Origin: Clostridium bowmanii
GTDB lineage: Bacteria; Bacillota; Clostridia; Clostridiales; Clostridiaceae
Reading direction: 5' to 3'
Length of the DNA: 64,000 nucleotides
Assembly (NCBI RefSeq): GCF_018861315.1
Contig: NZ_JAHLDL010000008.1
Span: 62,001 to 126,000 of the forward strand
Positions 1-7,778 of the stretch are shown piece after piece. How positions within the stretch are numbered: position 1 is the stretch's first letter; every line of letters starts with the position of its first letter. Both the position numbers and the translations under genes were made by a program. The notes beneath the pieces are model-generated. The model did not search any database. It was not told the DNA's origin and saw nothing but the letters and a program-made list of their open reading frames with translations.

Positions 1-605
1 ATTGATAGATCATTAATAAAATATTTCATTACTAAAGCATTATGCTTTAAAAACAATATTTTCTTAGCTTCATCCAAATCTGAAATGAACTTTATAGCAC
101 CTTCATTTTCAGTAATAGCCAATATTTCTGCATTTACTGTTGCATTTTCTATATATCTTAAGGTCTCATAATTTTTTTCTATAGCTAGAAGTTGTATTTC
201 CTCAATTGGGTTGTCTATAAATCTTATAGAGTCATAATCTTTTTCTATAGCTAATTTTTGTAATAGGGCGCTAGGGCTTTTCGCATATTTTATTGCGTAC
301 CCCTTTTGCTCAATGCCCACTTTTATCAATTCTTCTGAAGGATTTTCGATAAAATCTAAAGTATTCCAAAGCTTTGACACAACATATTTTTTCATATCAT
401 AAGTTGGGTTTTCTATAAACTCAATGGCCATAGAATTGCTTTTTATTGCCATGTCCTGCATTTCTTTTGTAGGATTTTTTATATAACGTATCATTATACC
501 ATCTTTTTTTATAGCCCTAAGTTTCATTTCATCGCTAGGATTTTCAATGTTTTTTATAATAATTGGGTTACTATCTATCATTTGAAGAACTTTATCTTCT
601 TTCAT
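1..605 (-). CDS. Repeat protein of short helical units (DUF4116-like), N-terminal part, cut by the window edge
   Basis: The reading frame opens at an ATG at 605 behind a good ribosome site (GAGGTG, 7 nt away) and stays open to the window edge, so about 201 N-terminal residues are visible and the C-terminus lies outside. After a short lead the protein is built from about seven units of 22-25 residues, each resembling AIKxxGxAIxYIxNPTxEMQ, with an I-x-N-P turn between two predicted helices. This resembles the DUF4116-type repeats of some phage and bacterial proteins; the family name is my inference from the repeat pattern. There is no signal peptide or membrane segment. Function unknown; a protein-binding solenoid is plausible. 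Confidence 0.75.
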   Translation of the reverse strand, partial: MKEDKVLQMIDSNPIIIKNIENPSDEMKLRAIKKDGIMIRYIKNPTKEMQDMAIKSNSMAIEFIENPTYDMKKYVVSKLWNTLDFIENPSEELIKVGIEQKGYAIKYAKSPSALLQKLAIEKDYDSIRFIDNPIEEIQLLAIEKNYETLRYIENATVNAEILAITENEGAIKFISDLDEAKKILFLKHNALVMKYFINDLS

Positions 606-777
606 AAAAATACACCTCTATATTAGGCATTTTCAAAATGCAATTAATCATTATTCTATTTTTTGAAAGAGCCTTATTAATTTAAAACAATTATAATTAT
701 ACCATAAAAAAGGAAAGCATAAATAATTGTTATCCGTTCCCAACAAATTAAGTTAATTTTTTTAGTTTAAAGTTTAA

Positions 778-871
778 TTAGTTATTAACCGTCCCCACTC
801 AATCGCACTCAATCGCACTCATTTGTGCATCTGCATCCATCTGCATCTGATTGAGTTAAGTTATTAACTAA
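778..871. repeat. Palindromic intergenic element with internal tandem repeats
   Basis: The outer arms TTAGTTATTAAC (778-789) and GTTATTAACTAA (860-871) are exact inverted repeats, and inside them ACTCAAT (797-803) pairs with ATTGAGT (850-856). The loop holds two short tandem repeats: a 10-bp unit ACTCAATCGC repeated about 2.4 times (797-820) and a 10-bp unit ATCTGCATCC repeated about twice (829-848). The stretch CCGTCCCC beside the left arm matches, in reverse, a motif at 4836-4850. No coding potential. The element lies between the repeat-protein gene and the ncRNA terminator. Confidence 0.6.
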
Positions 872-899
872 TACTCACTTTTAATTATTTTATAAAAAT

Positions 900-1181
900 A
901 AAAAAAAGAGATATTTCTATCTCTTTCCTAAACGAATCAAAATTTTAAAATTTATAATCCAAGGTACCGTTGCCCTAATTTTTACACCTATCTTTATGAT
1001 AGGTGGGTGTCCTCAGAGATGTTTAGCAGTCCTTGCCAATTAAATATTGGGCTTATAGGCCTAATATGCACCTAGATCTTGAACTCCCGTATAAATATTG
1101 TAGGTTGAAAATAAGAGCTTGACGAATATCCCAGAAATATAGATTTATATAAAATTTGAATACGTTTAATTACTATTTATT
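900..1181 (-). ncRNA. Probable structured non-coding RNA, about 280 nt, identity not established
   Basis: A consensus promoter (1188-1215) and a terminator (901-928) bracket a segment without an open frame. The ends of the transcript can pair with each other: TAAACG near 1168 with CGTTTA near 932, continuing into an imperfect AU-rich stem. The middle is richer in GC than its surroundings and holds a stem CACCTATC/GATAGGTG with a short loop. Such a rod-like or compact fold with its own promoter fits abundant clostridial RNAs such as 6S RNA or the raiA-motif RNA; I cannot decide between them by eye. Its flanking genes (repeat protein and cdsB) give no clue. Confidence 0.6.
901..928 (-). terminator. 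Intrinsic terminator of the ncRNA
   Basis: On the minus strand AAAGAGATA and TATCTCTTT pair around a short loop and run directly into a T-rich tail. It sits at the 3' end of the structured RNA starting near 1181. Confidence 0.75.
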
Positions 1182-1187
1182 AATTTC

Positions 1188-1215
1188 ATTATATCAGAGT
1201 TAAAATAAATTTCAA
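1188..1215 (-). promoter_or_regulatory. Sigma-A promoter of the ncRNA
   Basis: The minus strand shows TTGAAA (1210-1215), a 16-nt spacer and TATAAT (1188-1193), predicting a start near 1181. It lies about 100 nt downstream of the cdsB stop codon, so it serves the RNA and not a protein gene. Confidence 0.75.
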
Positions 1216-1309
1216 TAGTAAATTATGTTTTTTAATAAATTTTTTTATCTTTTTTTATACAAAATCGGGAATATAATAGCTACTTACATTATATTTATAA
1301 AATTTAATT

Positions 1310-2665
1310 TTATGCAATTATGCCTATTTTATTTAAATATTCTTTTGAACTTTCCTTTATTACCATGCTCTTATGATTCTTTTGCATTCTCTTCATAGTC
1401 TTTAATATAACAGTATCAGCAACATTCATTCCCTCTGAAGATAAAATTCCTAAATTCATAATTGTGTCTTCTGCGGTTTCTGCTACAATGCCATTTCTTG
1501 CTGGTACAATACAATCATTTATAGCCAAAACTGCGGATTGTACTGCAACTGATGCAGATGTTGAAAGCTTTAATGCACAGCCTTCCTTAGCACCATCACA
1601 TATCATACCACTAGTGTTTGCAATGGTATTAACTATAACTCCATCTATTTGATCATAACTAGCACCCATAAGCCATGCTATAGCTATTCCTGCTCCAGTG
1701 CCAGCTGCAACACCACAGGCACAAAGTGCTGATAGCCTTCCAATATAATGTTTTATATAGCTGTTCATAATATGACTTATTGCCACTGCTTTAGCAAGTT
1801 TTTCATCACTCACATTAAATTTATTCTTATATGCTACAATAGGCAAAATTGCTGTAAGTCCATTGTTTCCACTTCCGTTACTGCTCATAACAGATAAATT
1901 TATTCCTGACATTCTCGCATCGCTGGCAGATGCTGTTAACATCATTGAAGAGGTCATTAAGTCCTCAGACAGAAACCCTTGCTCTATACTTTTCTTAAGA
2001 CCAAAGCCAACTCCCATGCCCATTTTGCTCTCTAGTCCAACCTTAGCTATTGCTTCATTCATTATTACTCCATCTAACATAAAAGCAATGTCTTCATGAG
2101 GAATCTTCTCAATTTCGCTTATAATTTCTCTTATCTTTAAGCTATATAAAATATTTTTCACCGTATTGCTGGTTTTATCGTCTTTTCTTATATCTAAAAA
2201 AACTTTTCCTAGACTTTCTATATAAACAAATCTATTATGTTTACCGCTTATAATTACTCTACAATTGCCCTTATCCGTCACAAGATTTACCTCCACATAA
2301 ATCTTATCTGTAGTATCTTTAATATCTAATGATAATTTTCCACTATTTAAAAGTTCTTTTGCAAGTTGAACTTGCATTTCATTAATTCCTTCCAGTACTC
2401 TCAAATCCTTTTCACTTTCTCCACCAATAAAACCAAGTGCTGCTGCAATATAAAGCCCAACTTCCTGAGTATTGGGAATACCAACAGACAATCCATTTTT
2501 GTAAATGTTGGCACTAACAAATACTTCTGCACTTTCTATATAATTATAAGTCATTAATTCTTTAGCCTTTGCACAGGCAAGAGCAACAGCTACTGGCTCT
2601 GTACATCCCATGGCAGGAACAACTTCTTCCCTCAATGTTTTAACTATAAGATTTCTTAATTTCAT
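1310..2665 (-). CDS. cdsB: L-cysteine desulfidase / UPF0597 (YhaM, CyuA) family, iron-sulfur dependent
   Basis: A 451-residue protein of the UPF0597/serine-dehydratase-alpha family. Members such as the Methanocaldococcus L-cysteine desulfidase, E. coli CyuA and C. difficile CdsB break cysteine into sulfide, ammonia and pyruvate using a [4Fe-4S] cluster. The family motif GCTEP is at residues 20-24 (C21), and further conserved cysteines appear at 315, 317, 356 and 363 in ALCACG and ICDGAKEGC contexts, fitting cluster ligands. There is no signal peptide, so it is cytoplasmic. The start at 2665 follows GAGGGAG. Upstream lie a sigma-54 promoter and the gene for a sigma-54 activator, the arrangement known for cdsB/cdsR in C. 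difficile. Family assignment is firm; cysteine as substrate is inferred. Confidence 0.85.
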   Translation of the reverse strand: MKLRNLIVKTLREEVVPAMGCTEPVAVALACAKAKELMTYNYIESAEVFVSANIYKNGLSVGIPNTQEVGLYIAAALGFIGGESEKDLRVLEGINEMQVQLAKELLNSGKLSLDIKDTTDKIYVEVNLVTDKGNCRVIISGKHNRFVYIESLGKVFLDIRKDDKTSNTVKNILYSLKIREIISEIEKIPHEDIAFMLDGVIMNEAIAKVGLESKMGMGVGFGLKKSIEQGFLSEDLMTSSMMLTASASDARMSGINLSVMSSNGSGNNGLTAILPIVAYKNKFNVSDEKLAKAVAISHIMNSYIKHYIGRLSALCACGVAAGTGAGIAIAWLMGASYDQIDGVIVNTIANTSGMICDGAKEGCALKLSTSASVAVQSAVLAINDCIVPARNGIVAETAEDTIMNLGILSSEGMNVADTVILKTMKRMQKNHKSMVIKESSKEYLNKIGIIA

Positions 2666-2841
2666 AAGATCACTCCCTCTATAAATTATCCTAATTCATT
2701 TTAAATAAAACATACTACCTACTTAGCAGTTATTTTTGAAGCTACCTACCCTGCTATAGCAATATGCATTGGAACAAAATCAATATATCAAAAATATATG
2801 TAGTTGTTATGAATGTTTTTTAGATGTCTACTATACTTTAA

Positions 2842-2857
2842 AGCAATATTCATGCCA
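2842..2857 (-). promoter_or_regulatory. Sigma-54 (-24/-12) promoter of cdsB
   Basis: On the minus strand the sequence is TGGCATGAATATTGCT, with the invariant GG at -24 and GC at -12 in correct spacing. Transcription would begin near 2830 and give a leader of about 165 nt before the cdsB start. The adjacent activator gene supports its use. Confidence 0.8.
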
Positions 2858-2890
2858 ATAGAATTGGGCGGATAATAGTCATTCAAATAC

Positions 2891-2907
2891 TCATTTTCTC
2901 AAAATGA
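2891..2907. promoter_or_regulatory. Candidate activator site, palindrome TCATTTT-CTC-AAAATGA
   Basis: This exact 7-bp inverted repeat lies about 34 bp upstream of the -24 element. Its half-site is shared by the larger palindrome at 2922-2965 (TCAAAATGAGA / TCTCATTTTGA). Repeated half-sites upstream of a sigma-54 promoter are what an enhancer-binding activator needs; that the neighbouring regulator binds here is inference. Confidence 0.5.
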
Positions 2908-2921
2908 TAGAAAACAATGAA

Positions 2922-2965
2922 AAACAGTATCAAAATGAGATTTAATTCTCATTTTGATACTGTTT
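2922..2965 (-). terminator. 19-bp perfect hairpin at the end of the activator gene, possible terminator and activator site
   Basis: AAACAGTATCAAAATGAGA (2922-2940) and its exact complement (2947-2965) flank a 6-nt loop. On the minus strand the stem is followed by TTCATTGTTTTC, a reasonable U-rich tail. The right arm includes the last codons of the activator gene, whose stop lies in the loop. The same half-sites recur at 2891-2907, so the element may serve both as terminator and as activator binding site. Confidence 0.6.
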
Positions 2966-4729
2966 AATTTCATATTCCTTTATCTTTCTATATAATGTTG
3001 CTCTACTTAATTCTAAAGCCTGGGCAGCCTTTGTAATTGCTTGTTTGCTATGTCCAAAATGTTCTAGTGCCTTTTGTATTTCTTTTTTCTCTAATTCCTT
3101 AATAGACATAATACCTACATTTTCATGACTAACTACCATATTTTCTAAACCATTCAATCTTTTTGGTAGGTCATTGCATCTTATAACAGAACTACCACAC
3201 ATATTTACAGCATATTCTATAGTATTTTCAAGTTCACGTACATTGCCTGGCCATTGATAATTCATAAAAACTTCTAAGACATTATCCTCTATTTTGTTTA
3301 TATGCTTTTCTAGCTTAGCATTACATTTATCTAAAAGATAATCCATTAGAACTACTATATCTTCTTTTCTATCTCTAAGTGGGGGTATATTAAGAGGAAT
3401 TACATTTAATCTATAAAACAAATCCTGTCTAAACTCTCCTTCTAACACTTTTTTTTCTAAATCTTTATTAGTAGCTGCAATAATTCTTACATCTATAGGA
3501 ATAGCTTCTTTTCCACCAATCTTCTCAATAGTGTACTCCTGTGCTACCCTTAAAAGTTTAGTTTGAAGATGAATTGGCATATCTCCAATTTCATCCAAAA
3601 ATATTGTTCCCTTATTAGCTAATTCAAATTTCCCTGCCTTACCACCTCTTCTTGCTCCTGTAAACGCGCCATCTTCATATCCAAAAAACTCACTTTCTAG
3701 AAGTTGCTCTGGAATAGCAGCGCAATTTATGGCAATAAAAGGTCCCTTTGCTCTATTGCTATTAAAGTGAACAGCCCTAGCAAATAGTTCTTTTCCCGTT
3801 CCACTTTCTCCTTGAATAAGTACTGTCGAAGTAGATTTCGAAGCTTTTTTTGCTTCTTCTTTAACCTGTTCTAAGCAGTAACTACTACCTATAATGCTAT
3901 CAAAAGAAGTAACCATAGTACCTGTAGTCATACTATTTACTGTTTTTAACAAATCAGAAATATTACTAAAAGCACATACTATGCCAAAGCTTTTGTCACC
4001 TATACTAATAGGCTTTGCATCAAAAACCCCTCTAAAATGATAATTACTACCCTTATACGTAAATTCTTTATTGCTTAAGTTTTTATGCTTTTCAATAAGA
4101 ATATTAAAATCTAAACTGCCAATAAGATTTTTTATATTAGTATCTAAAATTTGGTTTCCATTAAGATTAAATAGCTCTAATGCTTTGGTGTTGTAATGAA
4201 GGATATTTCCTGCATGATCCGCTGCTATAATTCCTCTATCTACAGCATCAAGAACTATCTCAAGTTCACTTGCCAAAAGCTTTATTTGTTCTGTATTTTC
4301 TTCTTCCGTTAGCTTTGATGATATCAGATCTGCCATTCTATTTAAAAATTTCATAAGGTTCTCTTTATTATTTATAATAGCATCACGCTGCTCTTCTTCA
4401 AAAGCAATAAGTCCTATAACTCCAACCGTTTCATTGCCTACATGAATCGGACAACAAACCTCTGCAAACTCCTCACAATTTTGGACATTCTCACACTTTA
4501 AACAAGCAAAATGTTTCCTAGGGTTTTCAATAATAAAGCTTTCCCCCTGCGTTAATGCAAAACCAAAAGCAGATTCTTCATTCACTTTTTCTCCAATACA
4601 ATTTCTATACCTTCCAGTGCCTGCTATCCTATTGTAATTATTATCTACAACAGTCACATCTACTCTTATAACACTTGCTATTGCTTCAGAAATCTTCTGA
4701 ACATTCACAACAATTTTTATTAAATCCAT
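2942..4729 (-). CDS. cdsR: Sigma-54-dependent transcriptional activator, GAF-PAS-AAA-HTH, likely CdsR
   Basis: A large activator of about 595 residues. Numbered from the upstream in-frame start at 4738, it has a GAF-like sensor (about 15-150), a PAS domain (155-265), an AAA+ ATPase (285-520) with Walker A GESGTGKE (310-317), the sigma-54 contact loop GAFTGA (357-362) and Walker B FLDEIGDM, and a C-terminal Fis-type helix-turn-helix. The sensor carries a cysteine cluster (C79, C82, C88, C95, C96). The start at 4729 is preferred because AAAGGA lies 8 nt before it, whereas the ATG at 4738 abuts its ribosome site. It is transcribed towards cdsB, and C. difficile has a sigma-54 activator, CdsR, next to cdsB. 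Activator class is firm, target inferred. Confidence 0.8.
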   Translation of the reverse strand: MDLIKIVVNVQKISEAIASVIRVDVTVVDNNYNRIAGTGRYRNCIGEKVNEESAFGFALTQGESFIIENPRKHFACLKCENVQNCEEFAEVCCPIHVGNETVGVIGLIAFEEEQRDAIINNKENLMKFLNRMADLISSKLTEEENTEQIKLLASELEIVLDAVDRGIIAADHAGNILHYNTKALELFNLNGNQILDTNIKNLIGSLDFNILIEKHKNLSNKEFTYKGSNYHFRGVFDAKPISIGDKSFGIVCAFSNISDLLKTVNSMTTGTMVTSFDSIIGSSYCLEQVKEEAKKASKSTSTVLIQGESGTGKELFARAVHFNSNRAKGPFIAINCAAIPEQLLESEFFGYEDGAFTGARRGGKAGKFELANKGTIFLDEIGDMPIHLQTKLLRVAQEYTIEKIGGKEAIPIDVRIIAATNKDLEKKVLEGEFRQDLFYRLNVIPLNIPPLRDRKEDIVVLMDYLLDKCNAKLEKHINKIEDNVLEVFMNYQWPGNVRELENTIEYAVNMCGSSVIRCNDLPKRLNGLENMVVSHENVGIMSIKELEKKEIQKALEHFGHSKQAITKAAQALELSRATLYRKIKEYEIKQYQNEN

Positions 4730-4835
4730 CTTTATCATCCTTTTGTTTTTTTATAGATTCTCCCTTATTATATATCCGGTGACACCAGCGTGGCAAGTGG
4801 CAAGTTTATTAGCTAGACCTCTTGGTTTGAACCAG

Positions 4836-4862
4836 GGACGGTTAACAATTAATTGACTTGTA
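4836..4862. repeat. Short intergenic repeat with GGGACGGTTAAC core
   Basis: AGGGACGGTTAACAATTAAT matches the reverse strand around 776-796 (GGGGACGGTTAATAACTAAT) at most positions. A further GGGGAC follows at about 4868-4873. It sits in the divergent gap between the activator gene and the DUF421 remnant. Two copies in one window suggest a dispersed short element; no function is visible. Confidence 0.4.
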
Positions 4863-4886
4863 GCGCTGGGGACACTTAACAACTTA

Positions 4887-4915
4887 TTGAACTATTTTAT
4901 TTGAATTTCTAAAAT
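4887..4915 (+). promoter_or_regulatory. Sigma-A promoter of the DUF421 remnant
   Basis: TTGAAC (4887-4892), a 17-nt spacer and TAAAAT (4910-4915) lie about 50 bp upstream of the start at 4966. Confidence 0.55.
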
Positions 4916-4965
4916 TAATACAAATCATAAATATGGGGATAATATTATTGAAGGAAGGTGTTCCT

Positions 4966-5328
4966 ATGAATGAGGGTCTAATAGTACTAGTGAGAGGCAT
5001 AATCGGATTTTTTACCTTATTGATATTTACTAGAATTCTTGGCAAGCAGCAAGTTAGTCAACTTACTTTTTTTGATTATGTAGTTGGTATAACCATCGGG
5101 TCCACAGCCTCGACTCTAACAACAGATTTAACTAGTAACGCATGGCCACATTGGGTAGGATTAGTTACTTGGACTTCTTTATGCCTTATTTTACAATTCA
5201 TAACTCTTAAATTAAAGGTTGCTGAAAAATACTTAGATGGTGAACGTGCTATTCATATTTTTCATATGCAACTTCATAAAGTCACTTTACATTCTTATAA
5301 CCTATTTCCCTCCCACTGTCTATTTTGA
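4966..5328 (+). pseudogene. DUF421 (YetF/YdfR-type) membrane protein, C-terminally truncated
   Basis: The 120-residue product begins at an ATG behind AAGGAAGGTG and carries the full membrane part of the DUF421 family: three hydrophobic segments and the conserved stretches RILGKQQVSQLTFFDYVVGI and TIGSTAS. It then breaks off just after YLDGE. Full-length relatives are about 200-230 residues and continue into a conserved cytoplasmic domain, which is missing; the last 29 residues look unlike the family. Nine bases after the stop begins a 139-bp palindromic repeat, so loss of the 3' end is probably linked to that insertion or to a deletion beside it. The related YetF-type proteins act in spore or vegetative membranes with poorly known roles. 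Confidence 0.65.
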
Positions 5329-5336
5329 ACTTACTC

Positions 5337-5475
5337 TTTTTTCTTATATTATGCTAACAAAAGTATAGATTGCGTGGAATGCATTTGAGCAAGCCTTAGA
5401 AATTTAGAATTTCTTGGCGACGCGAATGCATTCTAGCAATCTATACTTTTAGTTATAGCATAATATAAGAAAAAA
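5337..5475. repeat. Palindromic repeat B1, MITE-like, also a two-way terminator
   Basis: Two arms of about 48 bp, nearly perfect complements, begin with TTTTTTCTTATATTATGCTA and end with the reverse of it. The centre holds a smaller hairpin (AGAAATTTAGAATTTCT). A related copy, B2, is at 41653-41733 and shares ATGCTAACAAAAGTATA and the bases after it. The element ends 13 bp before the helicase stop codon and starts 8 bp after the DUF421 stop, so it would end transcription from both sides. Confidence 0.75.
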
Positions 5476-5488
5476 CCCTTAGTCCAAT

Positions 5489-7669
5489 TTAGATCAACCT
5501 TTTTTTAACAACATGAAGTTCGTGTAATGCTCTTGTTGCCATAACATACCTAAGCTTATCCTCTTGCTTATAATGAGTATGCTTACTATCTGTTGTAGCA
5601 CTGGGCTGATCTAGCACCATAATAACAGCATCAAACTCAAGACCCTTAGCAAAGTATGATGGTATCACTACGACTCCACTATGATAAACTGCGGTTTCTT
5701 TATTTAAAATCTTAACATTAGCACTATCATTAATTAATTTGTAGATTTTCTCTGTTTCTTTTATGTCCTTGCAAATAATTGCAATATTTTCATAAGTTTT
5801 AGTTTTAAAATCTGCAATTTTTTGTACCATATAGCTTTTAACTTCATCCACATTATCAATTAATTGTTCCGTTACTGTTTCACCATTTCTTACTATGGGA
5901 ACAATAGGCTCTGTACTCAAATATTTATTAGCATATTCCATAATTTCCACAGTAGATCTATAACTTGTATTTAGTTTAAACTCCTGAACATTACATTGTG
6001 GAAGTATATTTTTCAAATCGTGCATAGGGAGTATGCCTTCATATGGAATAATTCTTTGATTACTGTCTCCAACTATAGTAAAGGATGAACACCTTGTTAA
6101 TTCCTTAATTACTAAGAACTGAAGAAGATTATAATCTTGTGCTTCATCTATTACTACATGTTTTATTTCCTCAGACATTTTTATTCCTTCAAGCTTAATT
6201 TTAAAATATAAAATACCACCTAAATCATTTTCTGTTAATGTCTTATATCCATTGATTTTATTGTATAAATCAACACAATTTCCATTTTCGAGCCATGTAA
6301 GATTTCTTTTTAACTTTATAACTTCTTTAATAACTTCTCGTATATTAAGCTTCCTATTAAATTCTAAATCATTTACTTTAAAGCTCTTCTCTTCCTCTGA
6401 TAATGCAGCTACGGTTTTTTCATATTCCTTTTGTATAAATCTAACTTTTTCGTCTCTAACATCTCTTATCTTAGAATAAATAATTCTTTTAATTTTCTTA
6501 CTTCTTCTAAATAAAGGCATAGTTTTATAATAATTATAAAACATTTCCATTATGTCTTCTCTGGATAGAATTAAACCATTCATAAACATTAAATCTTCTA
6601 TTTTAAAATAATCAGCATCTAATTTTTCAACCGCTTTATCTAGAAAGTCCTTATACTGCGTAGAATTCTTATACCTAATATCTTCTGTAAACTCCTCTTC
6701 TCCACTAAGAACCTTTTCCATATATTCTTTTAAACTCATTACTTCATCTATCTCTAATAAATCAAAAGCAAAGTCTCTAAAAGTTGTTTGTTTAACTCCT
6801 GATTCTCCAAGGCTTGGGAGTACGGTAGATATATATTCCATAAATACATTGTTAGGACCCAATATTAGAACCTTATCTTGAAGTATTTTTCTGTAATTAT
6901 AAAGTAAGTATGCTACCCTATGAAGAGCGATAGTAGTTTTCCCACTGCCTGCAACTCCATCTACTACTATTGTTTTAGTTCTTGGTTGTCTTATTAAATC
7001 GTCTTGTTCCTTTTGTATAGTCATTATTATATCTTTCAATTTTTCTGAAGCATTACTGCTAAGCACCATTTGAAGTATCTCATCTTTTATATCTAGCGCT
7101 GAGTCAAACATACCCATAAGTTTTTCTTTTTTTATAATATATTGTCTCTTTGCTAAAATGTTTACCAATATCTTTTCTTTAGGAGCATCATAAAAAGCCT
7201 CACCTAGTGCTCCCGTATAAAATAAGGATGCAATTGGAGCCCTCCAATCTACTATTAATGGTTCATAAACATCTTCTGGGGTAACTCCAAATCTTCCGAT
7301 ATACATCTTATTTATTCCAATATCTTCTTCTGAAAAATCAATTCTTCCAAAATAAGGGGAACTTTTAAGCTCCGTTAACTCCTTAAGCCTTCTATCAATA
7401 GTTCTGAAAGCTTCTTCCTTTACATATATCTCATGATCAAAATACTCAATTACCATATCTTCATCATCTCTGTAGTCTTCAATTACTTTTTTCCTATATT
7501 CTAAAATATATTTAGTGATTTCCTTCCTTTTTTCAATATATTTTAAAATTTCTTCGCTAATTATTTCAACATCAACCTTTAGTTTTTCTTGTTCTATATT
7601 GAACTCTAGCTGTTTTTTTAATTCCACTTGTAATAGATTAGCATCCATATCATATTCATTATTTTTCAA
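5489..7669 (-). CDS. helD: HelD-like UvrD/Rep-family helicase (RNA polymerase recycling factor type)
   Basis: A 726-residue superfamily 1 ATPase. The N-terminal 100 residues form a charged coiled coil, as in HelD proteins that insert into RNA polymerase channels. Walker A GVAGSGKTT is near residue 240, the DEAQD Walker B near 510, SYRST near 570, and a final motif VMATRALHELHVV near the end. The split helicase motifs with long inserts match HelD rather than UvrD. B. subtilis HelD removes stalled RNA polymerase from DNA; I infer the same here. The start is a TTG at 7669 with only a weak G-rich site before it; the ATG at 7648 is the alternative. It is convergent with the DUF421 remnant across repeat B1. 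Confidence 0.85.
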   Translation of the reverse strand: MKNNEYDMDANLLQVELKKQLEFNIEQEKLKVDVEIISEEILKYIEKRKEITKYILEYRKKVIEDYRDDEDMVIEYFDHEIYVKEEAFRTIDRRLKELTELKSSPYFGRIDFSEEDIGINKMYIGRFGVTPEDVYEPLIVDWRAPIASLFYTGALGEAFYDAPKEKILVNILAKRQYIIKKEKLMGMFDSALDIKDEILQMVLSSNASEKLKDIIMTIQKEQDDLIRQPRTKTIVVDGVAGSGKTTIALHRVAYLLYNYRKILQDKVLILGPNNVFMEYISTVLPSLGESGVKQTTFRDFAFDLLEIDEVMSLKEYMEKVLSGEEEFTEDIRYKNSTQYKDFLDKAVEKLDADYFKIEDLMFMNGLILSREDIMEMFYNYYKTMPLFRRSKKIKRIIYSKIRDVRDEKVRFIQKEYEKTVAALSEEEKSFKVNDLEFNRKLNIREVIKEVIKLKRNLTWLENGNCVDLYNKINGYKTLTENDLGGILYFKIKLEGIKMSEEIKHVVIDEAQDYNLLQFLVIKELTRCSSFTIVGDSNQRIIPYEGILPMHDLKNILPQCNVQEFKLNTSYRSTVEIMEYANKYLSTEPIVPIVRNGETVTEQLIDNVDEVKSYMVQKIADFKTKTYENIAIICKDIKETEKIYKLINDSANVKILNKETAVYHSGVVVIPSYFAKGLEFDAVIMVLDQPSATTDSKHTHYKQEDKLRYVMATRALHELHVVKKRLI

Positions 7670-7778
7670 AACTATTACCCCACTTACCTCACTATATTTT
7701 TTAATACACTTTATCTTTAAATAAACACCAAGATAGTATCCTAGTCTTGTGTATTTTTATGTGTATAACTTCTTATAT

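Noticed and set aside
2761-2778. A second sigma-54-like site near TCCAATGCATATTGCT on the minus strand
   Set aside because: The -24 GG is replaced by CC, and a better match lies at 2842-2857.
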